Assembly (NCBI RefSeq): GCF_016892605.1 | Contig: NZ_JAFEMV010000002.1 | Coordinates: 531,313-595,312, forward strand | Length of the DNA: 64,000 bases | Direction: 5' to 3' | DNA from: Desemzia sp. RIT 804 | GTDB taxonomy: Bacteria > Bacillota > Bacilli > Lactobacillales > Carnobacteriaceae | Shown here: positions 1 through 9,446 of the stretch, one piece after another | Numbering within the stretch: the first letter of the stretch is position 1 | Layout of the letters: each line of letters opens with the position of its first letter | Translations under genes and position numbers: made by a program | The notes under the pieces: generated by a model | Told to the model about the DNA's origin: nothing | The model's input: the letters and a program-made list of their open reading frames with translations, nothing else | The model's database searches: none

Positions 1-1927
1 ATATCCGCTAGATACAGTACTCCAGCCCCATTATCTGCCTCTTCAATAGCCGCTTTTACTTTTGGAAAAGCTTCATTTGGATTCATCTCCAATGGCATAT
101 CTACTGCATATAAATTAGATGAATTCAGCAAAGTTGCTACAACTTCTTTCATGGATGATGCCGTTGAAACTCCATGAGCTGCAATAACGATCCCAACTTG
201 TCCTTGTTGCTCCTCTGTTCGTAAAGAAACCAGCAACATCGTTAAATAATTGATCTCTACAGTTGGGACAATGATTTTATAATACTGTTCGATTTCAGCT
301 TTAACCGCTCGAGCAGCACGCTGTTCTTCTTGGTAATTCAGCACGAACTCTTTTAAATGAACATTATCATTGTGCACAAATATTCCTTCTTGGATTCGTT
401 TGACGAAAGAACTAATGTGTAAACTCATAGCATACAAAAATTTCTTTGAAAAATTAAATTGCAATATCTCTTCCACTATCTGCTGAATTTTTTTTGTTAA
501 TTCAATAATTTCCACATCTACAATGTCTTTTAAGCCATCCTCTTTGGTAGAAAAAATCGTATTTTTATAAAATGCTTTCAAATGCAAGTCGATATCGGTA
601 GTAATAAAGCGATGGATTTCTTGATTGGAGACCGCACTTTCTTTCAGCATCGCTACTTTATCGCCAATGATTTCGTACAAATTATATGGCAGCTCATAGG
701 TATCAGAATCAAAGACCATAATATCGTCAATCGGCGTAATAGTTGTCCACGGTTCTACAAAATGGACGATTTCATGTCTTAAACTTTGATTTAATGCGAT
801 CGAATCATACCCATCTTCCAATATGCTGGACATGTTGTCATATCGTAAAGTGATTTCTGATTTGTTGTTCACACTTTCTAGAAAACCTCTAGCACAAACC
901 ATTTGAATCACCGATTTTAATTGACCAACGTTTCCATAAGTTACACTACCCAGAATAGCTTGCATTACTTTGTCTTCTATTTGGATACTTTTTTGGATTC
1001 GTTTAGCTTCAATACTCATTAAATATTTCAGTAAGTTGATTTGCTCGATAGCTGGACGATTTTGAAATGACGGCAACGTGATGACAATCGGAATTCGTCG
1101 ATTGAAGGTTGCTAATAAAGCTGAATTTGGATCTTCTGTTGTGGCACAAACAATACGTACATCTGCCTTTTTCTTCTCTCCTGTATCTCCCATTGGAGAA
1201 AAAGACCCCGTATCCATAAAGTAAAACAACATCTCTTGTCCTTCAGGCGGTAAACGGTGAATTTCATCTAAGAACAACATATTGTGATCGGCTTTTTCCA
1301 ACAATCCTTCGTTACTGCTGATTGCCCCAGTATATGCCCCCTTCACATGTCCAAATAAATGAGACATCAAGAGTTGAGGATTGTGCGCATAATCGGCACA
1401 GTTCAAAACAACCATCGACTTATTTTTAGGGATCAATTTATTGGCTTGAGCATATTGATACATTGCATTTGCAAAATAGGTTTTCCCTGATCCGGTTGGT
1501 CCTATGATCAATGTATTCAATCCTTTTGGCGGATAAAAGATTGCTGCTTTAGCTTGGCTGATCTGACTGGTCAAACTACCATTTGCTCCAATCATATTAT
1601 GAAACAAATCAGTTGCTGCAGATGTCTGCTCTTTTGTTCCAGTTTCTGTCTTGCTAGGAAATTCTTTAAAGCTTTTGACTTTTTTTTCAAGCGGTCGATA
1701 ATGATTAATAGCGGCGTCATAATAACGGACTGGCCGAGTCTCTGTTTTGTCTAACTTTCCTTCTCTAGTTAGTGTGTTAAGATCTTTTGAGGCATTGCTG
1801 CGAAGGATCTCTAAGACATCCGCAATTTCGTGAGCTGTTATTCCTCCACCTATTTCAATGTCTCGATCTTTTAAGTGACTGGTTTTTTCCAACACGTAAG
1901 CTAATACTTTGTCTTTTCTTTTCATGT
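1..1927 (-). CDS. LevR/ManR-type sigma-54 PTS regulator, 3' end outside window
   Basis: Transcriptional activator that works with sigma-54 to switch on a mannose-family PTS operon. The frame is open from an ATG at 1927 (preceded by GAGGAGG) to the window edge, about 642 codons, so the C-terminus is missing. In order I see an N-terminal winged-helix region, an AAA+ domain with Walker A GPTGSGKT and the sigma-54 contact loop GAYTGA followed by FLDEIHRLP, a PRD-like helical region, and the start of an EIIA-Man-like domain (VIAAHGVSTASSM, whose His is the expected phosphorylation site). This order is the LevR/ManR architecture, known to be controlled by PTS phosphorylation. Its target EII operon is not in the window, so I give no symbol. 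Confidence 0.92.
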
Positions 1928-2090
1928 TGTTCCTCCTCAGCAAAACATAAAAGCACTTACATTTGTCGTTTTGATTCTAGTGTATCATCAATTTCGACAC
2001 ACTGCATCTTCTTTTTTTTAATTTGCTGGTTGAAAAATTATTTAGTGAACTTGTTATGTACAAAAACTGACACACCTTACTATTTAGCCT

Positions 2091-2210
2091 AGGATGCGTC
2101 TTAAAACTACTTTGACAAGAAATAAATAGTTTTAGTTCCTCATCATATTCAAACCACATTCTTCATCACCAACTCAAATAGTGTACAACTATAGTTTTAA
2201 GACACACCCT
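2091..2210. repeat. MITE-like element with 19-bp terminal inverted repeats
   Basis: Positions 2091-2109 and 2192-2210 are inverted repeats with 17 of 19 matching positions; the core is GTCTTAAAACTA. The 120-bp element has no convincing gene. A short minus-strand frame starting at 2159 has no recognisable product. It sits between the LevR-like gene and the oppF terminator. A non-autonomous transposon relic is the likeliest reading; a chance or regulatory hairpin is possible. The rest of 1928-2278 holds nothing else I can support. Confidence 0.5.
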
Positions 2211-2217
2211 AATCAAA

Positions 2218-2253
2218 CAGAGCTGAGATAAGATATCCCAGCTCCTGCTCTGA
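2218..2253 (-). terminator. Putative terminator of the opp operon
   Basis: Imperfect hairpin AGCTGAGATA/TATCCCAGCT just downstream of the oppF stop codon at 2279. The U-tract on the minus strand is weak. Confidence 0.45.
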
Positions 2254-2278
2254 CTAAAACAAAGTCACTCTTCTTTTC

Positions 2279-3250
2279 TTAACTTACTCCAATAACTTCT
2301 TTTTGATTGTCTTTTTGTAGCCATTTTTCAATATCAAGGTCTGTCCCTAATACTTTATGTGTTCCTTCAACAGTGTGCAGCTTTCCTTCGCTATAATTCA
2401 ATCCACTTGTAGCATAATCATAGGATAGTGAAGTCCGTTTCTTTTCCAATACAGGATTTGGATGCGGAATAGCTGAGATCAATGATTTCGTATAGGGATG
2501 TAAAGGATTGTTGAAAATTTCTTCTGTGGTACCCGTTTCTAACAAATGTCCCAAATGAAGTACACCAATTCGATCAGAGATATAGCGAACCATAGACAAA
2601 TCATGCGCAATAAATAAATACGCTACATTGGTTTCTTTTTGGATATCTTTCATAAGGTTTACAATTTGCGCTTGGATAGAAACATCTAATGCACTGATCG
2701 CTTCATCCGCAATAATCAAATCAGGGTTCATGATCAAAGCTCGAGCGATTCCGATCCGTTGGCGTTGGCCTCCCGAAAACTGATTTGGATAGCGGTTTGC
2801 GAATTCGCGAGACAAACCTACACGCTCTAATATCTCAATAACTTGTTCTTCTCTTTCTTTTTTAGAACCTGCTTTGCCATGAATATCTAGCCCCTGTGCG
2901 ATGATATCCATAACAGTTTTTCTCGGATTCAAACTTGCCATTGGATCTTGAAAAATCATTTGCATCTTTGTGCGCAGCATATCATTTGTTTCTTTAGATA
3001 CTTTCCCTGAGATATTTTGATCGTTAAATGTCATTTCGCCATCTGTGATATCGTACAATCGAATAACAGAGCGACCAATAGTCGATTTTCCACTACCCGA
3101 TTCTCCAACTAATCCATAAGTCTCGCCTGGAAAAATGTCAAAGGATACTCCATCTACCGCTTTTACTGTAAATTTCCGGCTCACTTTAAAGTGCTGCTTT
3201 AAGTTCTTCACGGAAAGTATAGGTTTCTTCAGATCCGACATAGCGTTCAT
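2279..3250 (-). CDS. oppF: Oligopeptide ABC transporter ATP-binding protein OppF
   Basis: Second ATPase subunit of an oligopeptide importer, cytoplasmic and paired with OppD. 323 aa, the normal length. It has Walker [10 protein letters not shown] (about 49-57), signature FSGGQRQR, Walker B LIIADEAISALD, and the C-terminal oligopeptide-type extension (HPYTKSLISAIPHPNP) that marks OppD/OppF. The start at 3250 overlaps the end of oppD by 65 bp; ATG codon 4 (3241) is an alternative. It is the last gene of the oppABCDF order. The family energises uptake of peptides for nutrition or signalling. Confidence 0.93.
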   Translation of the reverse strand: MNAMSDLKKPILSVKNLKQHFKVSRKFTVKAVDGVSFDIFPGETYGLVGESGSGKSTIGRSVIRLYDITDGEMTFNDQNISGKVSKETNDMLRTKMQMIFQDPMASLNPRKTVMDIIAQGLDIHGKAGSKKEREEQVIEILERVGLSREFANRYPNQFSGGQRQRIGIARALIMNPDLIIADEAISALDVSIQAQIVNLMKDIQKETNVAYLFIAHDLSMVRYISDRIGVLHLGHLLETGTTEEIFNNPLHPYTKSLISAIPHPNPVLEKKRTSLSYDYATSGLNYSEGKLHTVEGTHKVLGTDLDIEKWLQKDNQKEVIGVS

Positions 3251-4310
3251 CCTCCTTTTTCATACGTTCGATACGTTCTTGCAGTTCTGCTGGTGGAGGA
3301 CATACTGGTGCTTCGTCTGCCAATAACCAAGTTGCTGCATAATGCGTTTCACTGATTTGAAACATCGGCGGCTCCAAGCGATGATCTATATTGAGTGCAT
3401 AAGGATTACGTGGCGCAAAAGGGTCTCCTGTTACTTCATGCTCTAAGTTTGGAGGGTTTCCTGGAATCGACTCTAGTTTATCTGCTTTTGTTTCTAGATC
3501 TGGCATCGCAAGTAATAATCCCCAAGTATAAGGATGTCTTGGCTCATAAAACACTTCATTTACGGTTCCAGTTTCTACAATTCGTCCTGCATACATAACG
3601 TTTACATGATCAGCAACCTTAGCTACAACACCTAGATCATGAGTAATGTAAATAACAGAAATTCCTGTTTTTTCTTGAATAGATTGGATCAATTCAAGAA
3701 TTTTCGCTTGGATCGTTACGTCTAATGCCGTGGTAGGTTCATCACAAATGAGCACATCAGGATCACTCGCTAAAGCGATCGCAATCACGATCCGTTGGCG
3801 CATCCCACCAGAAAGTTGGTGCGGATAATTGCTCATACGAGATTCTGCATCTGTTATTCCAACTAATTCCAACAACTCTAAGGCTTTAGCGTAGGCTTCT
3901 TTTTTAGGGGTTTTGTAATGAATACGCATCCCTTCCATAATTTGATTCCCAATATTCATCGTAGGATCAAGAGAAGTCATAGGATCTTGAAAAACCATGG
4001 CAATGTGTTTCCCGTTAATGTTTTTACGCATATCTCTTTTAGAGAAATCGAGCAGATTTTTAGTTGTTTTTTGTCCTTTTTCTTCATATGTGTATTCTAT
4101 CGTTCCGCTTTTTATTTTCCCATTATTGCTTAATATTCCCATGATCGTTTTAACCGTTACAGATTTACCACTACCCGATTCTCCTACGATCGCAAGAGTT
4201 TCCCCTTTGTATAGATCTAAGTTTACTCCTCGAACAGCACTTACCAGTCCAGAAGATGTTTTAAACGCGATCGATAAATCTCGAATGGACAATACTTTTT
4301 CTTTGACCAT
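3186..4310 (-). CDS. oppD: Oligopeptide ABC transporter ATP-binding protein OppD
   Basis: First ATPase subunit of the peptide importer. 374 aa with Walker A GESGSGKS (about 43-50), signature LSGGMRQR, Walker [12 protein letters not shown] and the H-loop ITHDLGVV. The C-terminal region carries the [12 protein letters not shown] segment typical of OppD. It lies 4 bp after oppC and overlaps oppF. It belongs to the same transcript as the permeases; both ATPases are expected to be needed for transport. Confidence 0.93.
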   Translation of the reverse strand: MVKEKVLSIRDLSIAFKTSSGLVSAVRGVNLDLYKGETLAIVGESGSGKSVTVKTIMGILSNNGKIKSGTIEYTYEEKGQKTTKNLLDFSKRDMRKNINGKHIAMVFQDPMTSLDPTMNIGNQIMEGMRIHYKTPKKEAYAKALELLELVGITDAESRMSNYPHQLSGGMRQRIVIAIALASDPDVLICDEPTTALDVTIQAKILELIQSIQEKTGISVIYITHDLGVVAKVADHVNVMYAGRIVETGTVNEVFYEPRHPYTWGLLLAMPDLETKADKLESIPGNPPNLEHEVTGDPFAPRNPYALNIDHRLEPPMFQISETHYAATWLLADEAPVCPPPAELQERIERMKKEDERYVGSEETYTFREELKAAL

Positions 4311-4314
4311 GTTA

Positions 4315-5352
4315 TTACACCTCTTTCAATGTTGGATCCAATGCATCGCGCAACCCATCTGCTAATAAGTTAAAACTTAGCATCAATACGGCTAAGACAA
4401 TAACGGGCGGCACGATCATATAAAAATGAGTCGTTAATGATTTGAAATTCTCTGAAATCAGCGAACCTAATGAAGCCATTGGAACAGGAATACCGATACC
4501 CACAAATGCTAGAAAGGCTTCTGTAAAAATAGCGCTTGGGATAGAGAACATCGACATAACCAAAAGTTGAGAAAAAATATTAGGCAATATTTCTTTGTAC
4601 ATGATAGGAAAATCTTTCGCTCCCATTGTACGTGCTGCTAATACATATTCACTTTGCTTCAATTTCAGCATAGAAGCTCTGGCGATTCGGCTCATACCGA
4701 TCCATCCAGTCAAAGCAATAGCGATCGTGATACTCAATAATCCAGGTTTTAACACAATGATTAATAGCGTAACGACTACTAAACTTGGAATCCCATTTAA
4801 GATCTCCATAAAGCGTTGCATGACCATGTCCACTTTTCCACCGTAGAAACCAGAAATCATCCCATAACTCATTCCGATTAAGACATCTACAATTACTGCC
4901 ACTAAAGCTATATAGAGAGAAATTCGAGTACCTACCCAAGTACGAGTGAATAAGTCTCTTCCCAGAACGTCTGTACCGAACCAATGATAGACATCTTCGC
5001 CGCCCTCTAACACATTATACTTATTGACTTCCATTTCACCAGTTGATGTTTTTAGTGTTTCTGTACCGTCAAAAATCCCAAAATTTTCGAGCCCTGGAAT
5101 TCGTGGAGCCATACTTTCATGTCCAGTGATTTGCTGGTCGTAAGTATAACCTGTTATTTCTGGACCAATAAGCGCTAAGGCTAAAATGATCACAATACTA
5201 ATAAAGCCTAAAACAGCACCTTTGTTTTTTAAAATCCGTCGAATGATCGCTTTCCAGAAAGATTCTCCTGAATACACTTCATCGATCATAGCAGCTTTAT
5301 TGTCTTTCACAAACTCAAAATCATTTGGTAAAAATTCGATTGGTTTATCCAT
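4315..5352 (-). CDS. oppC: Oligopeptide ABC transporter permease OppC
   Basis: Inner-membrane permease. 345 aa with the long N-terminal extension typical of OppC, a first membrane segment near residues 40-65 (AVLGFISIVIILALALIGPE), and the BPD_transp_1 core. The EAA loop is readable as AARTMGAKDFPIMYKEILPN. It overlaps the end of oppB by 8 bp, which suggests translational coupling. It should form the heterodimeric channel with OppB. Confidence 0.92.
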   Translation of the reverse strand: MDKPIEFLPNDFEFVKDNKAAMIDEVYSGESFWKAIIRRILKNKGAVLGFISIVIILALALIGPEITGYTYDQQITGHESMAPRIPGLENFGIFDGTETLKTSTGEMEVNKYNVLEGGEDVYHWFGTDVLGRDLFTRTWVGTRISLYIALVAVIVDVLIGMSYGMISGFYGGKVDMVMQRFMEILNGIPSLVVVTLLIIVLKPGLLSITIAIALTGWIGMSRIARASMLKLKQSEYVLAARTMGAKDFPIMYKEILPNIFSQLLVMSMFSIPSAIFTEAFLAFVGIGIPVPMASLGSLISENFKSLTTHFYMIVPPVIVLAVLMLSFNLLADGLRDALDPTLKEV

Positions 5353-6286
5353 TTGAACTCTCCTTTGCTAAACGTATACGAGGATCTAATACACCGTATA
5401 AAATATCTACAACCAACATCACTCCGATATATAACGCGCTGTATACAAATGCTAATGAAATAATAATGTTGTAATCATTCGATTGGATGGCTTGAATCAT
5501 CAATTGTCCGATTCCTGGGATAGAGAAGATTTTTTCTACCACTAAACTCCCCGTCATTAAACTCACCACTAATGGACCAAGAACCGTTAAAATAGAAATC
5601 GAAGCATTTCGTAATGCATGTGTGACGACTAATCGAGGACCCGAAACACCTTTACTTTCGACTAATTGAATGTAATCTGAATTTAGAACATCCAGCATTT
5701 CTGTTCTAGTAAAACGTCCAACTGTAGCCATGACCGTCATACTTAAAGCAAATGCGGGCAATAAATATGCGTAAGCACCATCAGCAGGGTTAAACAGCAT
5801 AGGAAATAATTTCATTTGAAAACCTAGGTAATAAGATAGTCCTAAAGCAAACACATAAGAAGGAATGGAAACTCCTAAAACTGAAACAAAAGTTGCCAAA
5901 GAATCCCATACCGTATTGTGTTTTAAGGCAGCAAATACCCCTAAAAACAACCCTATAACTGCTCCGATCACAATGGAAATCCCACCGACTGCAAGAGATA
6001 TCGGCAGTCTATTTTGAAGAAGAATGGATACATCTGTATCTTTTGAAATAGTGTATGATTTCCCAAAATTTCCTGTCAGCATGTTGACTAAGTAGCGACC
6101 AAACTGAACTGGAATAGGATCATTTAATCCATATTTTTCCATAATAAATCCTTGTTGTTCGATAGATAAACGCTCATCGTTGAATGGCGATCCTGGCAAC
6201 AATTGCATTAAAACAAATAAAACCAGAATGATCACTAGCAACGTTAAAAAAGACATCAGTATTCTACGGGCAATATATTTTTTCAT
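5345..6286 (-). CDS. oppB: Oligopeptide ABC transporter permease OppB
   Basis: Inner-membrane permease. 313 aa, the usual OppB size, with an N-terminal membrane helix (ILMSFLTLLVIILVLFVLMQ), then the conserved LPGSPF segment and five further hydrophobic segments. The EAA loop reads ESKGVSGPRLVVTHALRNAS. It lies 152 bp downstream of oppA, with an attenuator-like hairpin between them, so it is probably made in smaller amounts than the binding protein. Confidence 0.92.
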   Translation of the reverse strand: MKKYIARRILMSFLTLLVIILVLFVLMQLLPGSPFNDERLSIEQQGFIMEKYGLNDPIPVQFGRYLVNMLTGNFGKSYTISKDTDVSILLQNRLPISLAVGGISIVIGAVIGLFLGVFAALKHNTVWDSLATFVSVLGVSIPSYVFALGLSYYLGFQMKLFPMLFNPADGAYAYLLPAFALSMTVMATVGRFTRTEMLDVLNSDYIQLVESKGVSGPRLVVTHALRNASISILTVLGPLVVSLMTGSLVVEKIFSIPGIGQLMIQAIQSNDYNIIISLAFVYSALYIGVMLVVDILYGVLDPRIRLAKESSNG

Positions 6287-6346
6287 TGTAATTTTCCTTT
6301 CGTTCGAAATAAAAACACGTTCTTTTTACATCGACACTAAACTATC

Positions 6347-6412
6347 AAAAAAAGACGTACAGTGAATAATCCAAACCAGTTTAGATAACCGCTTGATATT
6401 CTCTTGTACGCC
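6347..6412 (-). terminator. Attenuator between oppA and oppB
   Basis: On the minus strand an imperfect stem (CGTACA...TGTACG plus GAATA/TATTC) is followed by seven T residues. Its place right after the binding-protein gene fits partial termination, which would keep OppA in excess over the membrane subunits. Confidence 0.5.
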
Positions 6413-6438
6413 TTTCCTTTAGCATTCCTTAAAAACAG

Positions 6439-8094
6439 TTATTCTTTTACTGCATTCTTCAGTATTCTTGATACTCCAACAGCGTGGAAATCAATTCCTG
6501 AAACATTGCTCTTGATCATAACAGCATTCCCTTTTTGGTACACTGGAAGAATACCAGCATCTTCAAGGATAATGCTCTCTGCCTCTTGCAATGCTGCCCA
6601 GCGTCCTTCTACATCTAGTGATAAGTCACCATCTAAAGAAGAACTTACAAGCTCATCGTATTTTTCATTTGACCAGTAACCTTTATTATTACCAGAGTCT
6701 GTTAAAAACATATCTGCATAAGTCATTGGGTCTGCATAGTCTGGTCCCCAACGAGTTAATCCTAATTCATAGTCTCCAGTATTCATACGGTCTAATCTAG
6801 TTTTCTTAGGCATTTGTTCAATTTCAATTGTAACGCCTTCTAAGTTTTCTTCAATTTGCGATTTTAGAACTTGCGCTACATTGATTGAACTTTCTGTATC
6901 TTCGATGATCATTGTAAATGTAAAGCTGTCTTTTCCTAACTCTTCTTTAGCAACTTCCAATGCTTCTTGTGCAGCTGCTGGGTCGTATTCCAAGTAAGTT
7001 CCTGTTGTATCACGGAAATCAACACCTTCTGCATCTACCGCTAAACCATCTGGAATCATATAATTTGCTGGCACAGAACCGTCTTTCAATACTGTTTCCG
7101 CAATATAATCTTTATCAAATGCTTGTGACAATGCTTTTCTTAAGTTGGCATTTTCTAGTCCAGGTACTTTCGTATTTGGAGAAATGTACCATAGATAACC
7201 AGCTTGAATCGTTTGGAATTCTGGATCTTCTTTGAATAAATCAACTTGTTCTCCAGCTAAAGTTACTACATCTAAGTCGCCATTTTGATAAGACAACATA
7301 GCTTGTTGAGTATCTTTAATAACTTGGTATTTGATACCGTCTAAGTTAATATTTTCTGCATCAAAGTAATCTGGATTTTTTTCCAATTCGATGGTTGTTG
7401 CAGCGGGTTCGTATGAAGTAATCTCAAACGCTCCATTTGCGATCAATGTATCTGGGGATGTACCATAATTTTCTCCAGCTTCTTCAAAGAATTCTTGATT
7501 CATTGGGAAGAATGATGGAAAAGCCATTAAACTTTCAAAGAAAGGAACTGGGTGAGTCAAGTTGACTTCCAATGTTTTCTCATCAACTGCAGTTGCTCCT
7601 AATTCATCAGGTGCTTTTTCTCCAGCAGAAATTTCATTTGCATTTTCTACACCAGCAATTCCCATAATATAGTAATATTCACTAGCTGTGTCCGGATCTG
7701 CTAAACGTTGCCAAGCATAGACGAAATCATCTGCTGTAACAGGTGTCCCATTAGACCAAACTGCATCTTTCAAAGTAAATGTGTATGTTAACCCATCTTC
7801 ACTGACATCTGTCGTTTCAGCTAACGATGGAATTGCTACCCCTTTTTCATCTAATGTATACAATCCTTCAATAGTGTTGGCAATTACTTCAAATGAAGTT
7901 CCATCAGTTGCCATTTGAGGATCCATAGAAGCAACTTCTACATCTACTTGAACATTTAATACTCCTCCATCTGTTGTTCCAGTAGCATCGACATTGCCAT
8001 CTGTTTCTTCTGAACTAGCTCCTCCACATGCTGCTAAGACTAACATTGACGTCATTCCAGCAATAAACAAACTAAATCGTTTTGTCTTTTTCAT
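6439..8094 (-). CDS. oppA: Oligopeptide-binding lipoprotein OppA
   Basis: Extracellular substrate-binding lipoprotein (SBP_bac_5 family) that hands peptides to OppBC. 551 aa. The signal peptide MKKTKRFSLFIAGMTSMLV ends in the lipobox LAAC, with the lipidated Cys at 23, followed by an acidic Ser/Gly-rich linker. The SBP_bac_5 signature is visible as EGLYTLDEKG and TFTLKDAVWSNGTPVTADDFVYAWQR-like sequence. The start has AGGGGG upstream and a strong promoter at 8171-8199. First gene of the opp operon. A role in pheromone uptake is possible but not shown. Confidence 0.94.
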   Translation of the reverse strand: MKKTKRFSLFIAGMTSMLVLAACGGASSEETDGNVDATGTTDGGVLNVQVDVEVASMDPQMATDGTSFEVIANTIEGLYTLDEKGVAIPSLAETTDVSEDGLTYTFTLKDAVWSNGTPVTADDFVYAWQRLADPDTASEYYYIMGIAGVENANEISAGEKAPDELGATAVDEKTLEVNLTHPVPFFESLMAFPSFFPMNQEFFEEAGENYGTSPDTLIANGAFEITSYEPAATTIELEKNPDYFDAENINLDGIKYQVIKDTQQAMLSYQNGDLDVVTLAGEQVDLFKEDPEFQTIQAGYLWYISPNTKVPGLENANLRKALSQAFDKDYIAETVLKDGSVPANYMIPDGLAVDAEGVDFRDTTGTYLEYDPAAAQEALEVAKEELGKDSFTFTMIIEDTESSINVAQVLKSQIEENLEGVTIEIEQMPKKTRLDRMNTGDYELGLTRWGPDYADPMTYADMFLTDSGNNKGYWSNEKYDELVSSSLDGDLSLDVEGRWAALQEAESIILEDAGILPVYQKGNAVMIKSNVSGIDFHAVGVSRILKNAVKE

Positions 8095-8170
8095 TTAGTT
8101 TTCCCCCTGTACCCTTTTTAATTACGAATATTAAACTAAGATTAAAATCAGCTTAGATAATAATAAAATG

Positions 8171-8199
8171 ATTATAATTTAATTAGAAAGAAAGGTCAA
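8171..8199 (-). promoter_or_regulatory. Sigma-A promoter of oppA
   Basis: TTGACC (8194-8199) and a perfect TATAAT (8171-8176) with a 17-bp spacer on the minus strand, about 77 bp before the oppA start. The spacer 8095-8494 otherwise holds only the ppk2 terminator. Confidence 0.85.
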
Positions 8200-8419
8200 G
8201 AAGATTTAGAATTTTATTTTAACTGCTTTAAAAACCTACAGTTGTTGATATTACAACTTTTAGGCCTTTCCTCGAAATTTATTGGTACTATATAACATTA
8301 GTCGATTCTCATTTCAATTTAAAAATAAAGGGATTTATTAAAAATACTTATAGCTAAATCTGAATTATATGGAGATTTAGCAGGATGTCTGTTTGATTAA
8401 TAAACCTCATTTAACCTAC

Positions 8420-8466
8420 AAAAAAACATTTCTACTAATGAATACTCATCAATAGAAATGTTTTTT
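8420..8466 (-). terminator. Terminator of the P-type ATPase/ppk2 unit
   Basis: Perfect 12-bp inverted repeat AAAACATTTCTA/TAGAAATGTTTT with an 18-nt loop, flanked by A and T runs. It is usable in both directions and lies 29 bp after the ppk2 stop. Confidence 0.8.
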
Positions 8467-8494
8467 CATGCTGAATGAATTTAGTGGAAAGTGC

Positions 8495-9364
8495 TTAATT
8501 TTCATTTTCTTTCTCTAATTTTTGAATTTCTTTATCCAATTTTTCTTTATCCTCGTCAGTCATGACTGGCAATTCTGGATTCAATTCTTCCAGTACATGA
8601 ATCATGATTTCAGCTGCAATATACCGAGTGTACCAACCATTATCAGCTGGCAATACATACCAAGGTGCGTATTCGGTAGATGTCTGATTGAGGATCTTTT
8701 CGTACGCTTCTTGAAAGTCACTCCATTTTCGTCTGTCTTCAATATCGCTGAATGAAAATTCCCAGTTTTTATCTGAATTTTTCATACGTTCTAATAAACG
8801 TTTGCGTTGCTTCTCTTTTGAGACATTCAAGAAGAATTTTACAACTGGAAAACCACTCTCTTTCATATACCTTTCATAATCGTTTACTTGGCGGCACCTG
8901 ATTTCCCAAGGATCTTCGCCATATTCATTTGATGGTAAAGGGATTGTTTGGTCTTCACCATAAACCAGCGGAGAAATCAAATCTTCATAATAAGAACGAT
9001 TTAAGATAGCAATTTGACCCCTTTCCGGCATCCCTTTGTGGACCCGCCATAAAAAATCGTGCTTCATATCTTCTTCTGTAGGCTTTTTCACTGGATTAAC
9101 TTCCAAACCTTGCGGCATCAAATGAGAAAAGATAAAGGTAATGATTTCATCTTTCCCTGCAGCATCTATCGCTTGCAAGACTACTAATATCCCTTTCTTT
9201 TCTTCCGCATGCAGCCGCAATTGCCATTCACGCAATTTTTCTACGCTTTTAGGGATCCACTTTTCTTTGATTTCTTCTTCCGTATAATCTGGACTTTCTT
9301 TTTCAGCTAACCCTGTTAAATCAACTTTTTTATCCGGCTTTACAAGATATTTCGACAGGTCCAT
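8495..9364 (-). CDS. PPK2-family polyphosphate:nucleotide phosphotransferase
   Basis: Cytoplasmic enzyme that moves phosphate between polyphosphate and AMP or ADP. 289 aa, the length of one-domain PPK2 proteins. The family's Walker A variant AIDAAGKDE lies at 65-73, and the Walker B/lid motif LNRSYYED at 121-128; both are diagnostic. A C-terminal Glu/Lys-rich tail is present. It lies 82 bp downstream of a Ca2+-type ATPase on the same strand with no obvious terminator between, so the two are probably co-transcribed. Whether it prefers AMP or ADP cannot be told from the sequence. Confidence 0.9.
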   Translation of the reverse strand: MDLSKYLVKPDKKVDLTGLAEKESPDYTEEEIKEKWIPKSVEKLREWQLRLHAEEKKGILVVLQAIDAAGKDEIITFIFSHLMPQGLEVNPVKKPTEEDMKHDFLWRVHKGMPERGQIAILNRSYYEDLISPLVYGEDQTIPLPSNEYGEDPWEIRCRQVNDYERYMKESGFPVVKFFLNVSKEKQRKRLLERMKNSDKNWEFSFSDIEDRRKWSDFQEAYEKILNQTSTEYAPWYVLPADNGWYTRYIAAEIMIHVLEELNPELPVMTDEDKEKLDKEIQKLEKENEN

Positions 9365-9446
9365 ATTCGCTACACTCCTTTATCTCGCCTACTTCTTTAA
9401 TATCATTTTCTTTCATGAATAAAATAGACTGAAAAGAAAGTATTAT

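Noticed and set aside
1977..2159. Short minus-strand frame overlapping the MITE-like element
   Set aside because: Its end lies outside the element and its composition is not protein-like; probably chance.
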